From: Microbulbifer sp. MKSA007
GTDB lineage: Bacteria > Pseudomonadota > Gammaproteobacteria > Pseudomonadales > Cellvibrionaceae
Direction of reading: 5' to 3'
Assembly (NCBI GenBank): GCA_032615215.1
Contig: CP128433.1
Span: 2,935,501-2,999,500, forward strand
Length of the DNA: 64,000 nt
The notes below the pieces were generated by a model that made no database searches, was not told the origin of the DNA, and saw only the letters and a program-made list of their open reading frames with translations. Both the position numbers and the translations under genes were made by a program. Shown one piece after another: positions 54,668-63,892 of the stretch (its first letter is position 1; every line of letters starts with the position of its first letter).

Positions 54668-55270
54668 ATTTGCTCCTTTGCGAATTTAGATTGAAGTAGT
54701 ACGTGTCTGGCTTTACCAGTAACAACTTAGGCTCTAAGGGAGTCTAAAGTGCTACTTATCGGTTTTCCATTTTAATATACAAAACTGTATATTTATACAC
54801 CTAAGATGGCATAGTGAATGACTATGGGTTGAGATGTTTATGAAGGTGCGCAATTAACACTCAAAAGTACTAATGTCCATTAAGCGGTTAAGAGACATAA
54901 GCGAGAAATATTGGAACCCACCGAAGCAGTATGGGCTTTTAGCACTTCCAATCTCGTCGAGAAGATAGTTCATTATTATTTGGGACCAGGTGGAAATACG
55001 CTTGTCGATTCTACACAGAGAGAAATTAAAGAAATCGGTAAAACGGGATTACAAGAGTTCAGTGAAGCAAAGCCGAAATGACGATGCCCCCAAAACTATT
55101 TTGGAGGCTATGAGTTATTATTTTTTCTATACTAGTATTGGCAAAACGATAGATCGTAGATCTGTGGATTGATTAGCCCAAAACACTGACTGCCCAACTT
55201 ATTAGCACCATTATTAGGTGTAATAAGCTAGGTATATCCCAGGAAACCAGCTTCCCTTCGTATAAAACGA
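54668..55270. other. 603-bp region without a clear gene
   Basis: Contains an AT-rich palindrome (ATATACA at 54775-54781 with TGTATAT at 54786-54792) that overlaps an SOS-box-like sequence. An open frame at 54884-55081 has protein-like composition (SNLVEKIVHYYLGPGG, then EIKEIGKTGLQEF) but no ATG, GTG or recognisable family. It could be a gene remnant. Confidence 0.45.
54785..54800. promoter_or_regulatory. possible degenerate LexA (SOS) box
   Basis: CTGTATATTTATACAC matches 14 of 16 positions of the LexA consensus CTGTATATATATACAG but ends CAC rather than CAG. The nearest gene is the DUF3224 gene, 118 bp away. Weak. Confidence 0.25.
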
Positions 55271-58200
55271 TCAACTACTTGGCGCAGTTGCCATAGGCGC
55301 CGGTACTAATACGTCTTCGCCATCACTATCTTCTTGAGGTTCAGTAAACCCAAAGTCCTCCAGTATTCCGTATAGTGCCGGTAGCACCAAAAGGATCAGA
55401 ATAGTAGAACTGCTGATACCAAATACAATACTGGTAACAAGCGGCACCAACACCTGTGCCTGCAGACTGGTTTCAAATAACAGTGGCAACAGGCCTGCAA
55501 CTGTGGTCAGTGAGGTAAGGAAGATGGCTCGGAAACGATCGCGGCTGGCTTGACTTGCCGCGCTATGCACATCCATTCCTTCACGCACTCGCCGCTTCAC
55601 AAACTCCACTAACAATATTGAGTCATTGACCACAATTCCGGCGAGAGAGACAAAACCCATCATGCTTGGCATAGACATATTCTGCCCCATGATCAGATGC
55701 CCCCAGATAACACCAATCAGCGCCAAAGGAATAGCCACCAATACAATCAACGGCTCCACATAGCTGCGGAATTGCATGGATAGGAGAAGGTAGATACCAA
55801 TGGCACCTATTAACAGGGCCCGACCAATGGACTTACCGGTAACCTCACTATTTTTCATTTCCCCTTGCATATCAACGCGCAATCCTGGGAACTCACGGGT
55901 AAGCTCAGACAGGAACTTCTCCTGGGTGTCACCTAGTACCTGTCCAGCATTCGCTTTCTCAGTGAAGACATCAGCAAACACACTCACTACCCGCTCGCCG
56001 TCAATACGTTGAATTCGCGCATACTCCCGATTCATTTCTATATCGGCAACGGCAATCAGCGGAACTCGTTGCTTGGTAGCTGGATGGATAATGACTAATT
56101 CATCGAAACGGCTCAGTGCACCGCGGGAATTTGCATCCATACGAACCTGAATCTCGTAGGTTTCCCCCCGATATTGAATTTCATCTATCTCCATCCCCTG
56201 GTAAGCAGCTCGCAACTGATTGGCGACATTGCTGGCATCCAGGCCGGAGGCATAGGAGCCTTCACGCATTTTGACGGTGAGTTGTGGCTTGCCGGGACGC
56301 AAGTCATCCACCACATTCACTACGCCGTCGTATCCACGCAACCAATTCTGCAAGCGAATGGACGCTGCCTTTAGCTGATCCAACTCCAAACCGGCAAGTC
56401 GCAAGTGGATAGCACGGCCGGCAGGGCCTAAGGCCGGTTCTTTGTAAAGAATAGCGATTGCCCCTGGTGTGTCGCCGGCGGCCTCACGCCAAGCATGGCG
56501 CAATTCATCCATGCTGGTATTGCGGCCTTCAGCGGCAAGCAGATCGACATTAATTGTGGCCACATGGGGCCCCGATTCAAAGGCATCTCCGTTAACTCCA
56601 AAAGTGACACTCGTATGGTTTACCAAAGGTGCTCTTTCATTTTCAGAAAACTCTGAGGCAACTTGATCCAACGTCTTCAACTGCTTATCGACTAATTTCT
56701 CCATATCGACCAAAGAAGTGCCTTGAGGCATTAAGATCCGAGCTTGCAATAAATCGCCCTCCAAGGTGGGAAACCCCTGAAACTTGACGATCCCCGATGT
56801 CATCAAACTAATAGTGACTAGGAACAAGCCAAATACACCCCCGACAAAGGCATAGCGATATTTAACAGCCCAATCCGCTGCGCGCCCCATATTTTCTCGC
56901 CAACCATCAAAACGTTTGGCAAAAGCCTGCTTCCAGGCAGGGGTGCGACTTTTATGCTCAAGGGCATGCCGCAAGTGTGCCGGCAAAATCAGGAAAGCTT
57001 CGATCAGACTAATGAGCAATACAGAAATCAATACAATGGGGAGCACCTTGAGGACCTGCCCCATATCCCCCTTAATAAAGATCAACCCCCCAAACACCAT
57101 TACCGTAGTTGCGAATGAAGACAGTACTCCACGAGCCACTCGCTTGGTGCCATTGATAACCGCTTCCAACGGCGACCTTCCCTCACGGTGTTCACTGGCA
57201 ATACTCTCCGATAACACAATGGCATCATCCATCAGGATACCAATGGCAATCAGCAGTCCTACCAGACTGATCATATTAATGGACACGCCCATGGCCGTGA
57301 TCAGTGCAAACGAACCCAGGAATGAAACCGGCAAGCCCATGACCACCCAAAAGACATAGCGGCCACTGAAAAACAGATAGAGAGCCAGCGCTACCAAAAT
57401 CAGGCCCTGCCAGGCGTTAGCCATAATCATCTGCAAGCGATCCGCAACGATAGAGGCGCTGTCTTGGGTTAGCGTGAGTTGCATACCCTCAGGCAGATTT
57501 TCATTTTCACGGTCGACAAAGTCGCGTACGGCTTCAAGCACACGCAAGCTATCATCCACACTATTCTTCTCGACATTGAGAAGCGCTGCACGATGGCCGT
57601 CAAAAGTAATTTTGTCTTCAGCCAGCTCAAAGTCATCGTAAATTTTTGCAATATCCCCAAGTCGAACTTCCGCTCCATCACCACCTTTAATCACCACCAG
57701 GTTTTCCAATTCTGCAACCGTGCGGCGCTCTTCGGTAAAACGCACCTGGTATTCTCGATCCGGCGTGGATACCTTGCCGGCGGGCATGTCGATCGCTTGC
57801 TGGTCAATAATATTGGCCAGGTCCATCACGCTGAGTCCGTACTGGCGCAAGTTATAATCTGAAACTTCAATCTGAAGCTGGTGGTCAGAAAAACCGGAAA
57901 TGCGCACAATAGGAATAGCGGGATCGCGGAGTAATTCGCGGCGGTAGTGCTCCGCCAGCTGGTTTAATTGGGGCAAAGGAAGGTCAGCACTGATAGCAAT
58001 ACTAACCACCCCCTGAGTGCGGCCCAGTTCTTCGATCACCGGGCGCTCGCTTTCTGCAGGAAGCGAATCGATACTGTCTACTGCGGACTCCACATCAGCA
58101 ACAAACTGGTCCATATCACCCGCTTCTTGCATCTTGAGGGTCATCAGGCCCAGATTATCTTTTGCCTCACACAATCGCTCATCAATAAAGCTGATTCCAT

Positions 58201-58408
58201 CGGTGGCCTCCTCCAAGGGAAGACAAATACTATCTTCCACTTCGGCTGCCGCAGCGCCGGCATAAGGTACCGAAACCTGAACCTCAAACTTATCGATTTC
58301 CGGCATCGTTTCACGCTTCATGCTGGGCAGAACAAAAAGCCCGCTTAGCATCAGCGCAACCATCAATAAATTGGCCGCCGTTGGGTGACCGGCAAAATAA
58401 CGTATCAC
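55271..58408 (-). CDS. RND efflux pump inner-membrane subunit (HAE1 family)
   Basis: Proton-driven exporter of 1045 residues, normal for the AcrB/MexB superfamily. Twelve helices, with one near the N-terminus (about 10-30), two large periplasmic loops and groups of helices at about 330-540 and 855-1020. The helix-4 proton-relay pair is in IGILMDDAIVLSESIASEHR, and FVSLAGIVVNDSILLVEFVK is the matching helix-10 region. The opening MIRYFAGHPTAANLLMVALM belongs to the branch related to MdtC/OqxB-like or ActB-like permeases found next to TetR. Its ATG overlaps the end of the adaptor gene (four bases). It is the last gene of the operon; no outer-membrane channel gene follows. Confidence 0.95.
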   Translation of the reverse strand: MIRYFAGHPTAANLLMVALMLSGLFVLPSMKRETMPEIDKFEVQVSVPYAGAAAAEVEDSICLPLEEATDGISFIDERLCEAKDNLGLMTLKMQEAGDMDQFVADVESAVDSIDSLPAESERPVIEELGRTQGVVSIAISADLPLPQLNQLAEHYRRELLRDPAIPIVRISGFSDHQLQIEVSDYNLRQYGLSVMDLANIIDQQAIDMPAGKVSTPDREYQVRFTEERRTVAELENLVVIKGGDGAEVRLGDIAKIYDDFELAEDKITFDGHRAALLNVEKNSVDDSLRVLEAVRDFVDRENENLPEGMQLTLTQDSASIVADRLQMIMANAWQGLILVALALYLFFSGRYVFWVVMGLPVSFLGSFALITAMGVSINMISLVGLLIAIGILMDDAIVLSESIASEHREGRSPLEAVINGTKRVARGVLSSFATTVMVFGGLIFIKGDMGQVLKVLPIVLISVLLISLIEAFLILPAHLRHALEHKSRTPAWKQAFAKRFDGWRENMGRAADWAVKYRYAFVGGVFGLFLVTISLMTSGIVKFQGFPTLEGDLLQARILMPQGTSLVDMEKLVDKQLKTLDQVASEFSENERAPLVNHTSVTFGVNGDAFESGPHVATINVDLLAAEGRNTSMDELRHAWREAAGDTPGAIAILYKEPALGPAGRAIHLRLAGLELDQLKAASIRLQNWLRGYDGVVNVVDDLRPGKPQLTVKMREGSYASGLDASNVANQLRAAYQGMEIDEIQYRGETYEIQVRMDANSRGALSRFDELVIIHPATKQRVPLIAVADIEMNREYARIQRIDGERVVSVFADVFTEKANAGQVLGDTQEKFLSELTREFPGLRVDMQGEMKNSEVTGKSIGRALLIGAIGIYLLLSMQFRSYVEPLIVLVAIPLALIGVIWGHLIMGQNMSMPSMMGFVSLAGIVVNDSILLVEFVKRRVREGMDVHSAASQASRDRFRAIFLTSLTTVAGLLPLLFETSLQAQVLVPLVTSIVFGISSSTILILLVLPALYGILEDFGFTEPQEDSDGEDVLVPAPMATAPSS

Positions 58409-59766
58409 TGCTGGGTACCTCTAGCACTCGCCGCAACGGATTGCTCATCACTGACGACGGAAACTGCCATTCCATTAATCGCAGGAATTACATCAGTCAC
58501 AATAACCTGCTCACCGGGATTCAATCCCTCGCGGATCACAGTGGTGTCGCCTTGGTGGTAGTCAATCTGTACAGGGCGCACTCTTAGTTGACCATTTTGT
58601 ACCAGATAGACCTTGCCTTCATGGAGGGCGCGGCGGGGTATAGCGAGTGCTGGTGCGGCGGGAGCCAATAACTCTACACGGGCATACATACCGCGAAATA
58701 GCGGTGGTTTTTCACCGGTCACCGCTTTGCCATAGGGGTCATCCACAGCTACAACAACGGAGAGTGTTCGACTGGTGCTATCCAGGGTTCCACCCAAGCG
58801 CACTACCCTCCCCTGCCACTCACTATTCCCCGGGCCACCCACCAGGGTGATCCGAGCTTCCAGCCCCAATAGCATCTTGGGTAGATCATCAGGAGTCGGA
58901 TTGGAATCTATGTCAGGCCTTAAATTGCGCAAAAGTGGAGCCACATGAACCATAGGAAGCTCTGCTGCAATTTCTACTTGTGCAAGGCCGCTTGCATCAA
59001 ATAAACGGGCATTGCCAGCAACATATTGGTTTTCTTCAACATGAACTTCGCCAATACGAGCATTAAATGGCAGGATCACCTGGGTGCGCTCCAGATTGTA
59101 TTTACTGTCTCGTACCTGAGCTTCTGAGCGAGCTATCTGGGCTTCAATCACTTTGCGGCGGGTCGGGAAAAGGGAAAGCTGGCTGCTCTGGTTCTGCACT
59201 TCCTGGCGCAAGCGCAGCATATTTTGTTCTTCAGTATCTACGGTCGAGCGGGAGACGGTTCCCTTAGCAACTAACTTTTGTTTGCGAGCGAGTTCTTTCT
59301 CACCCAATTTGAGAGTGCGCTCGGCGATGCCCAAAGAGCGTTTACTATTAGCTTCTTCCACATCCAGCTCTTGCAAATTAGCGCGATTTGCAGCCAAGTC
59401 ACTTTCAGCCTGCGCCAGGGCAAGCTGGTAGCTGGTATCATCGATCTTCAACACCAGTGTACCGGCAGAGATAATATTTCCCCGCTCCAATTCCGGAGCT
59501 GTATACACCACCCTACCACTGACTTCTGCATTGGCTTCCAGGAAAGTACTGGGTTTCACCTCACCATATGCAATGGCTTGAGCTCGCAGCGGTAACTCCT
59601 GCACTTTAATTGCGTCTACCACCGTTATAGGAGCCTCAATAGCATCGTGTTTAGGCTCACCTTTAGTGACGACCAATGCCATAGATATAAACACCCCCGC
59701 CGCTATCAAAGCTGGTAATGCCAGCCGGCGATTCATCAGCGCTTTCAAATGAGTCTTAATTTCCAT
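58405..59766 (-). CDS. RND efflux periplasmic adaptor (membrane fusion protein)
   Basis: Adaptor of 453 residues that links the permease to a TolC-type channel. N-terminal anchor helix (about 15-33), a barrel-sandwich/lipoyl domain (about 60-110, ANAEVSGRVVYTAPELERGN), a coiled-coil hairpin (about 115-225), a second lipoyl half with LPFNARIGEVHVEENQYVAG, then beta-barrel and membrane-proximal domains. It ends in low-complexity SVAASARGTQQ. It overlaps tetR upstream by 11 bp and the permease downstream by 4 bp, so the three genes are one unit. Confidence 0.94.
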   Translation of the reverse strand: MEIKTHLKALMNRRLALPALIAAGVFISMALVVTKGEPKHDAIEAPITVVDAIKVQELPLRAQAIAYGEVKPSTFLEANAEVSGRVVYTAPELERGNIISAGTLVLKIDDTSYQLALAQAESDLAANRANLQELDVEEANSKRSLGIAERTLKLGEKELARKQKLVAKGTVSRSTVDTEEQNMLRLRQEVQNQSSQLSLFPTRRKVIEAQIARSEAQVRDSKYNLERTQVILPFNARIGEVHVEENQYVAGNARLFDASGLAQVEIAAELPMVHVAPLLRNLRPDIDSNPTPDDLPKMLLGLEARITLVGGPGNSEWQGRVVRLGGTLDSTSRTLSVVVAVDDPYGKAVTGEKPPLFRGMYARVELLAPAAPALAIPRRALHEGKVYLVQNGQLRVRPVQIDYHQGDTTVIREGLNPGEQVIVTDVIPAINGMAVSVVSDEQSVAASARGTQQ

Positions 59767-60454
59767 TGCCGACTTCCTCGCCTTTGGTCACAGATTTATT
59801 GGAAACGCCACGGAGTAAGAGTTGAACGGTATGGTTAATCCATCTCTCCCGGTTTTCCTCCCCCAGAGCAAAACCGAACCCTTCCTTCAAGGGGTCGCCA
59901 GCGATGAAGGGAAAGGCAATCAGACTGATAAAAGAGACTGGCATCAGGTCAATATCCAGGTCCTCTCGCAACTGGCCGCTGGATTGGAGAATTCCCAGCA
60001 ACCCGCGCAGCTTTGGCACCAGTTGTGAGGCTAACCTGTCAACAAAGAGTTCGCGCATTCGACCAGATTTGGAAGCCACTTCATCAGCAATCAGGCGCGG
60101 AATCCAGGGCTCCTTGATGTATAGGCGTATCATTCGACTCATTGCTTCTTTCAGCAACTCTAAAGAGGGCTCCCCTCCATCCAGCCCTGCACTAACAAAC
60201 GCGGGGCCATACTGCATGATTTGGCTCCGAACCACCTCGATAATTAGCCCCTCCTTACCGCCAAAGTGGTAACTGATCATCGCAGAATTCACCCCTGCTC
60301 CCTGAGCAATCTCCCGAATCGAAATATCACGGAAGGCCTTATTCCGAAGTAGAGAGTAGGCTGAGTGCATAAGTGCCTCACGCACCTGGGATTCACGCTC
60401 AGGATCTTTTGGGCGCCCGCGGCCTCGAGTGGATGGATTGTCAGTCACAGGCAT
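59756..60454 (-). CDS. TetR-family repressor of the efflux operon
   Basis: Regulator of 232 residues. The N-terminal TetR helix-turn-helix (about 15-65) includes LRNKAFRDISIREIAQGAGV and NSAMISYHFGGKEGLIIEVV. The C-terminal ligand domain fits the AcrR/CerR group (EPWIPRLIADEVASKSGRMR). First gene of the operon tetR-adaptor-permease; the stop overlaps the adaptor start. A long perfect palindrome 7 bp before its start codon is the probable operator, implying autorepression of the whole operon until an effector binds. The effector is unknown. Confidence 0.94.
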   Translation of the reverse strand: MPVTDNPSTRGRGRPKDPERESQVREALMHSAYSLLRNKAFRDISIREIAQGAGVNSAMISYHFGGKEGLIIEVVRSQIMQYGPAFVSAGLDGGEPSLELLKEAMSRMIRLYIKEPWIPRLIADEVASKSGRMRELFVDRLASQLVPKLRGLLGILQSSGQLREDLDIDLMPVSFISLIAFPFIAGDPLKEGFGFALGEENRERWINHTVQLLLRGVSNKSVTKGEEVGNGN

Positions 60455-60460
60455 TTATCC

Positions 60461-60484
60461 TTAATTAATCAGTTGATTAATTAA
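60461..60484. promoter_or_regulatory. TetR operator (perfect 11-bp arms)
   Basis: TTAATTAATCA (60461-60471) and its exact complement TGATTAATTAA (60474-60484) around GT. The 24-base palindrome begins 7 bp before the tetR start codon. Size, symmetry and place suit a TetR-family operator. Confidence 0.85.
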
Positions 60485-61006
60485 ATAGGAATTACACCCA
60501 TGCAACAACCCCAAAATCCGACCAGTCAGTCAGGTTGTGCCGGGTTAATTTCTGATTCACAAGCTAAGCATCTCGGGACGCAATACGTGCCAATGATCAA
60601 GGGTTTGACGGGGCTAGCAAAATAGGTTGTAAAATTGACCTCCTGCAAGTGGCCACCTTTACTAAATTCAGCAGTACTTACCGGGAAAATTCCAACCACT
60701 TAGATTGGTACATTTTCAGGCCAAATATCCAAATTTCTACTTAAAGCGGCCTGAATGCGAAACCAGGAAAGCCATTCAGCTAGAGCAGAAGAAAAACGTC
60801 GCAATCTCATCCCCTTCCATGTCCAAACGCCAATCCCAACAAGACTTTATGTATAAATGATGAGTGATGAATAATTTTAACCTTTAGATAAAGCATTACT
60901 ACAACCACCACCCTTCCCGGTGCTAGTATTAGGCCGTTTCAATATGAATCTTCTACAGACCCTATCTATTTCAAGAATAATTTAACCTTCAAAGGGCATA
61001 TAACTT
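60485..61006. other. 522-bp intergenic region
   Basis: No convincing gene. One 8-bp inverted repeat TTCAGGCC (60715-60722 with 60748-60755) lies in the middle. The region carries the upstream sides of tetR and of the esterase gene. Confidence 0.5.
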
Positions 61007-61828
61007 ATGGTCAAGTATTTGGCTCTCATCTCATTTTTTCTTATGGCTACTTTCGCAAAGGCTACAGACCTTAAGAGTTCTCCCCTGGTAATTGGCGACT
61101 CAATTAGTTTTCAATCAAAGATATTAAAGGAGAAGCGCACCTTAAATGTCTACTTACCCGAGAGCTACCATCGTGAACCTAAAAGAAACTACCCTGTAAT
61201 CTTTCTTTTAGATGGCTCCTTATCCGAAGACTTTATCCATATAGCGGGAGTGCTCCAATTCGGCTCATTCTCTTGGATTAATATGCTTCCAGAATCAATT
61301 CTTGTAGGCATAGAAAATATTGATAGAAAACGCGACTATACATTTCCATCCAAAATAGCTTTAGATCAAAAAGAATTTCCATCATCAGGCGGATCAAAGG
61401 AATTTATTGATTTTTTGGATAAAGAGGTTCAACCCATTATTGCGAGCAATTTCCGTACAAAAGAAAAGTCCACACTGATAGGTCAGTCTCTTGGAGGACT
61501 TGTAGCTACAGAAATTCTGTTAAAACATACGGACCTTTTCGACAACTATATTATTATCAGCCCAAGCTTATGGTGGAGTGGAGAATCTCTTCTGACAAGC
61601 ATCCCTGAAGACTGCTGTGAGGACAAACAGATCTATATTGGAGTTGGAAAAGAGGGGGAAGTGATGGAGCGCCTAGCGCGAACACTATACAACAAGCTAG
61701 ATAATAAGAAGAGCAACACAAAAATACACTTCGGCTACTTTGAACAACTAGACCATGGTGACACTCTGCATCTTGCTGTTTACGATGCGTTTGGAAAGCT
61801 GTTTTCAGACAAAGCCCCTAAAAACTAG
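61007..61828 (+). CDS. secreted esterase-D-like alpha/beta hydrolase (IroE/BesA-like)
   Basis: Exported alpha/beta hydrolase of 273 residues with a signal peptide (ALISFFLMATFAKA, cleavage about residue 19). The putative-esterase family (PF00756) layout is seen: KRTLNVYLPESYHREPKRNY and PVIFLLDGSLSEDFIH at the start, a nucleophile elbow STLIGQSLGGLVATEILLKH (serine in GQSLGG) and the general-base histidine in QLDHGDTLHLAVYD. Periplasmic IroE and cytoplasmic BesA of this family hydrolyse catecholate siderophore trilactones. The context (a siderophore receptor 7 kb away) makes this possible but does not prove it; other esterases share the fold. Single gene. Confidence 0.82.
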   Translation: MVKYLALISFFLMATFAKATDLKSSPLVIGDSISFQSKILKEKRTLNVYLPESYHREPKRNYPVIFLLDGSLSEDFIHIAGVLQFGSFSWINMLPESILVGIENIDRKRDYTFPSKIALDQKEFPSSGGSKEFIDFLDKEVQPIIASNFRTKEKSTLIGQSLGGLVATEILLKHTDLFDNYIIISPSLWWSGESLLTSIPEDCCEDKQIYIGVGKEGEVMERLARTLYNKLDNKKSNTKIHFGYFEQLDHGDTLHLAVYDAFGKLFSDKAPKN

Positions 61829-61942
61829 AAACATTTTTCAATTTAAAACTGGTTGCTTTCGTTTCAGGAAATAGAATACAAAACCTGCGGGAGCAACACA
61901 CCACTTACCTCACCATCAATCAAGTACACAATTACCATAGCG

Positions 61943-63417
61943 CTAAGTTTTATACACAAGTTTTTTCAGTTTTATTATAAAAATCAATGAGTTACAGTTT
62001 GTACGTTATAGGGGCTACAAATTTGGCTGGATAATTATGCAGGACTGGGTCAGGGACGAAGTGAAAAATCAGGTTATGGGTGATACACGATTGAATAAGC
62101 GCTTGTCCAATATTCTCAGTAATTTAAGTTCCGACCCAAAGGGTAGCATTCCCTGTGCAAACAAGTCTTGGGCAGAAACCTTTGCAGCCTATCGATTTAT
62201 CGAAAATGATAAAGTCAGCTTTGACTCCATTATGAGTGGCCATAAATCAGCCACTCTTGAAAGAATCAAGGTTCAGCCAGTTGTTCTTATCCCTCAGGAT
62301 ACCACTTTCCTAAATTTTGCTACCGATTTAGAAAGCAAAGAAATGGGAACACTCCGACGCAAAGAGACTAATCAGCAGCTCCTACATACGTCTATCGCTA
62401 TAACACCATCCAGAGATAATCTGGGCATTATTGAGGGTAGCATGTGGCAGCGAGATAAAGAATCTAGTGCTAATTCTCGCTATACCAAGTCGATACAAGA
62501 TAAAGAGAGTCGACGCTGGTTAGACCATTATGAATCAGCTTGTGAGATACAAGAGCGCTGCCCTGAAACCACGATTGTGAGCATCGCGGATAGAGAGGGG
62601 GATATTCATGAGTGGTTTCAATTAGCTGAAGATCAAAATGAACAGCGGCGTGCAAGCTATATTGTTCGAGCCAAGGCTAATCGTAGTTTAGAGATCGAAG
62701 GAGAAGATACGACTTTACTTTGGGACTATATGACCAAGCAGAAGTCCATCGGGAAATACTCAGTAGGTATCCCCAAAAGGAATGGACAGCCAGAAAGGGA
62801 AGCTAAGGTCAGTGTATCCATTGCAGAAGTAAGATTGCAGGGAAAAGGAAAATCAAAGCGACCTCTTTCTCTCTACGCAGTCTTTGCTAAGGAATTAAGC
62901 CCACCAGAAGGGGAAAAAGGTATTGAATGGATGCTGCTGACCGATCTTGCAGTTGAGGACTTTAAGCAAGCGAGGATCATTATTGAGTGGTATCGAAGTC
63001 GATGGGAAATTGAAACCTATTTCCGAGTGGTGAAAGGCGGATGCCAGATAGAAAGTAATCGCTTTAGAACCGAGCAGCGAATGCTGAACTGTATTGCAAT
63101 CTATATGATTATTGGGTGGCGTCTACACTCCATGACAACACGGGCACGAACGCTTCCTGATACGTCGTGTACGGAAATCTACTCTGAAAAAGAGTGGCGT
63201 ATGATATGGATAATGCAAGCTAAAACCTCCCCACCAAATGAAGCTCCAAGTATGAGAGCTATAACGCGTATGCTGGCAGGACTTGGAGGCTTTCTGGGGC
63301 GGAGCGGCGATGGTGAGCCTGGAGTTAAAACCGTTTGGCAGGGGTACACTAAACTTCTCCATTATATGGAGGCAGCAGAGGCTTTAAATGGACTTAAATG
63401 ATGTGTATAAAACACAG
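61943..63417 (+). mobile_element. complete IS4-family element with Tn5-like ends, 1475 bp
   Basis: Ends are 19-bp inverted repeats: CTAAGTTTTATACACAAGT at 61943-61961 and, on the minus strand, CTGTGTTTTATACACATCA at 63417-63399. They are close relatives of the Tn5 outside end (16 of 19) and mosaic end (16 of 19), and differ from each other in a similar way. An 8-bp direct repeat CCATAGCG flanks the element (61935-61942 and 63418-63425). The transposase frame ends inside the right repeat, as in IS50. It is intact by inspection. Confidence 0.93.
62037..63401 (+). CDS. IS4-family (IS50/Tn5 group) transposase
   Basis: DDE transposase of 454 residues. The Tn5-type N-terminal DNA-binding domain has GDTRLNKRLSNILSNLSSDP and NKSWAETFAAYRFIENDKVS. 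Catalytic aspartates are in LIPQDTTFLNFA (first) and VSIADREGDIHEWF (second). The YREK region reads IEWYRSRWEIETYFRVVKGG, giving Y-(2)-R-(3)-E-(6)-K. The C-terminal domain CTEIYSEKEWRMIWIMQAKT, then MRAITRMLAGLGGFLGRSGD is typical. No frameshift or stop. It would move the element by cut and paste. Confidence 0.97.
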   Translation: MQDWVRDEVKNQVMGDTRLNKRLSNILSNLSSDPKGSIPCANKSWAETFAAYRFIENDKVSFDSIMSGHKSATLERIKVQPVVLIPQDTTFLNFATDLESKEMGTLRRKETNQQLLHTSIAITPSRDNLGIIEGSMWQRDKESSANSRYTKSIQDKESRRWLDHYESACEIQERCPETTIVSIADREGDIHEWFQLAEDQNEQRRASYIVRAKANRSLEIEGEDTTLLWDYMTKQKSIGKYSVGIPKRNGQPEREAKVSVSIAEVRLQGKGKSKRPLSLYAVFAKELSPPEGEKGIEWMLLTDLAVEDFKQARIIIEWYRSRWEIETYFRVVKGGCQIESNRFRTEQRMLNCIAIYMIIGWRLHSMTTRARTLPDTSCTEIYSEKEWRMIWIMQAKTSPPNEAPSMRAITRMLAGLGGFLGRSGDGEPGVKTVWQGYTKLLHYMEAAEALNGLK

Positions 63418-63508
63418 CCATAGCGTCAACCTCATTTCAGCGACGTTCTGAAAGAGAGGCGGTGTGACATTTACAGTAAACACCGCCAACACCCTACATT
63501 TTCTAAAC

Positions 63509-63892
63509 CTACGTCAAAGCTGCACGACGGAAGTTGTACACAGCCACCTGAGACAGAATAAATAGTGTAAATGTCACTACCAAGCCAGTCAGCATTACTG
63601 GCTCGTAGCCCTCAACCAATACAGAAATAAGCCGCGAAGAACCATTAAATAGAAAGTACATCGAGGCAGGAAGTATTAATAACCACTCTTTGCGAAAGGC
63701 ACCAATTGCCGTAATGATCGCTAAGCTAAGCGTGGGGGCACCGAGAGTACGTAGGTTAGTGAAACCGTAGTTAGTTGTGGCATCAAACCCTGCTGGACCA
63801 TTAATAACTTCAGGGAAAAGCATGGTCACTAAGCCAGCCGAACCCAATATAAGTACAAATATACCGGAAAGTAATTGTGCGAAACGAATCAT
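63509..63892 (-). CDS. DUF4345-like membrane protein
   Basis: Small membrane protein of 127 residues with four helices (about 5-25, 48-66, 72-90, 100-120). The layout resembles DUF4345/YccF-sized proteins: RFAQLLSGIFVLILGSAGLV, then NLRTLGAPTLSLAIITAIGA and KEWLLILPASMYFLFNGSSR. The start at 63892 is chosen because it sits just before the first helix; an in-frame ATG at 63964 would add 24 polar residues. Function unknown. Confidence 0.7.
   Translation of the reverse strand: MIRFAQLLSGIFVLILGSAGLVTMLFPEVINGPAGFDATTNYGFTNLRTLGAPTLSLAIITAIGAFRKEWLLILPASMYFLFNGSSRLISVLVEGYEPVMLTGLVVTFTLFILSQVAVYNFRRAALT

Noticed and set aside
54884..55081. Open frame containing SNLVEKIVHYYLGPGG
   Set aside because: No start codon and no known family; kept only as a possible remnant in the intergenic entry.
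54990..55172. 60-codon frame with ATG in the same region
   Set aside because: Composition is not protein-like beyond basic residues, no ribosome-binding site and it overlaps the better-looking unstarted frame.
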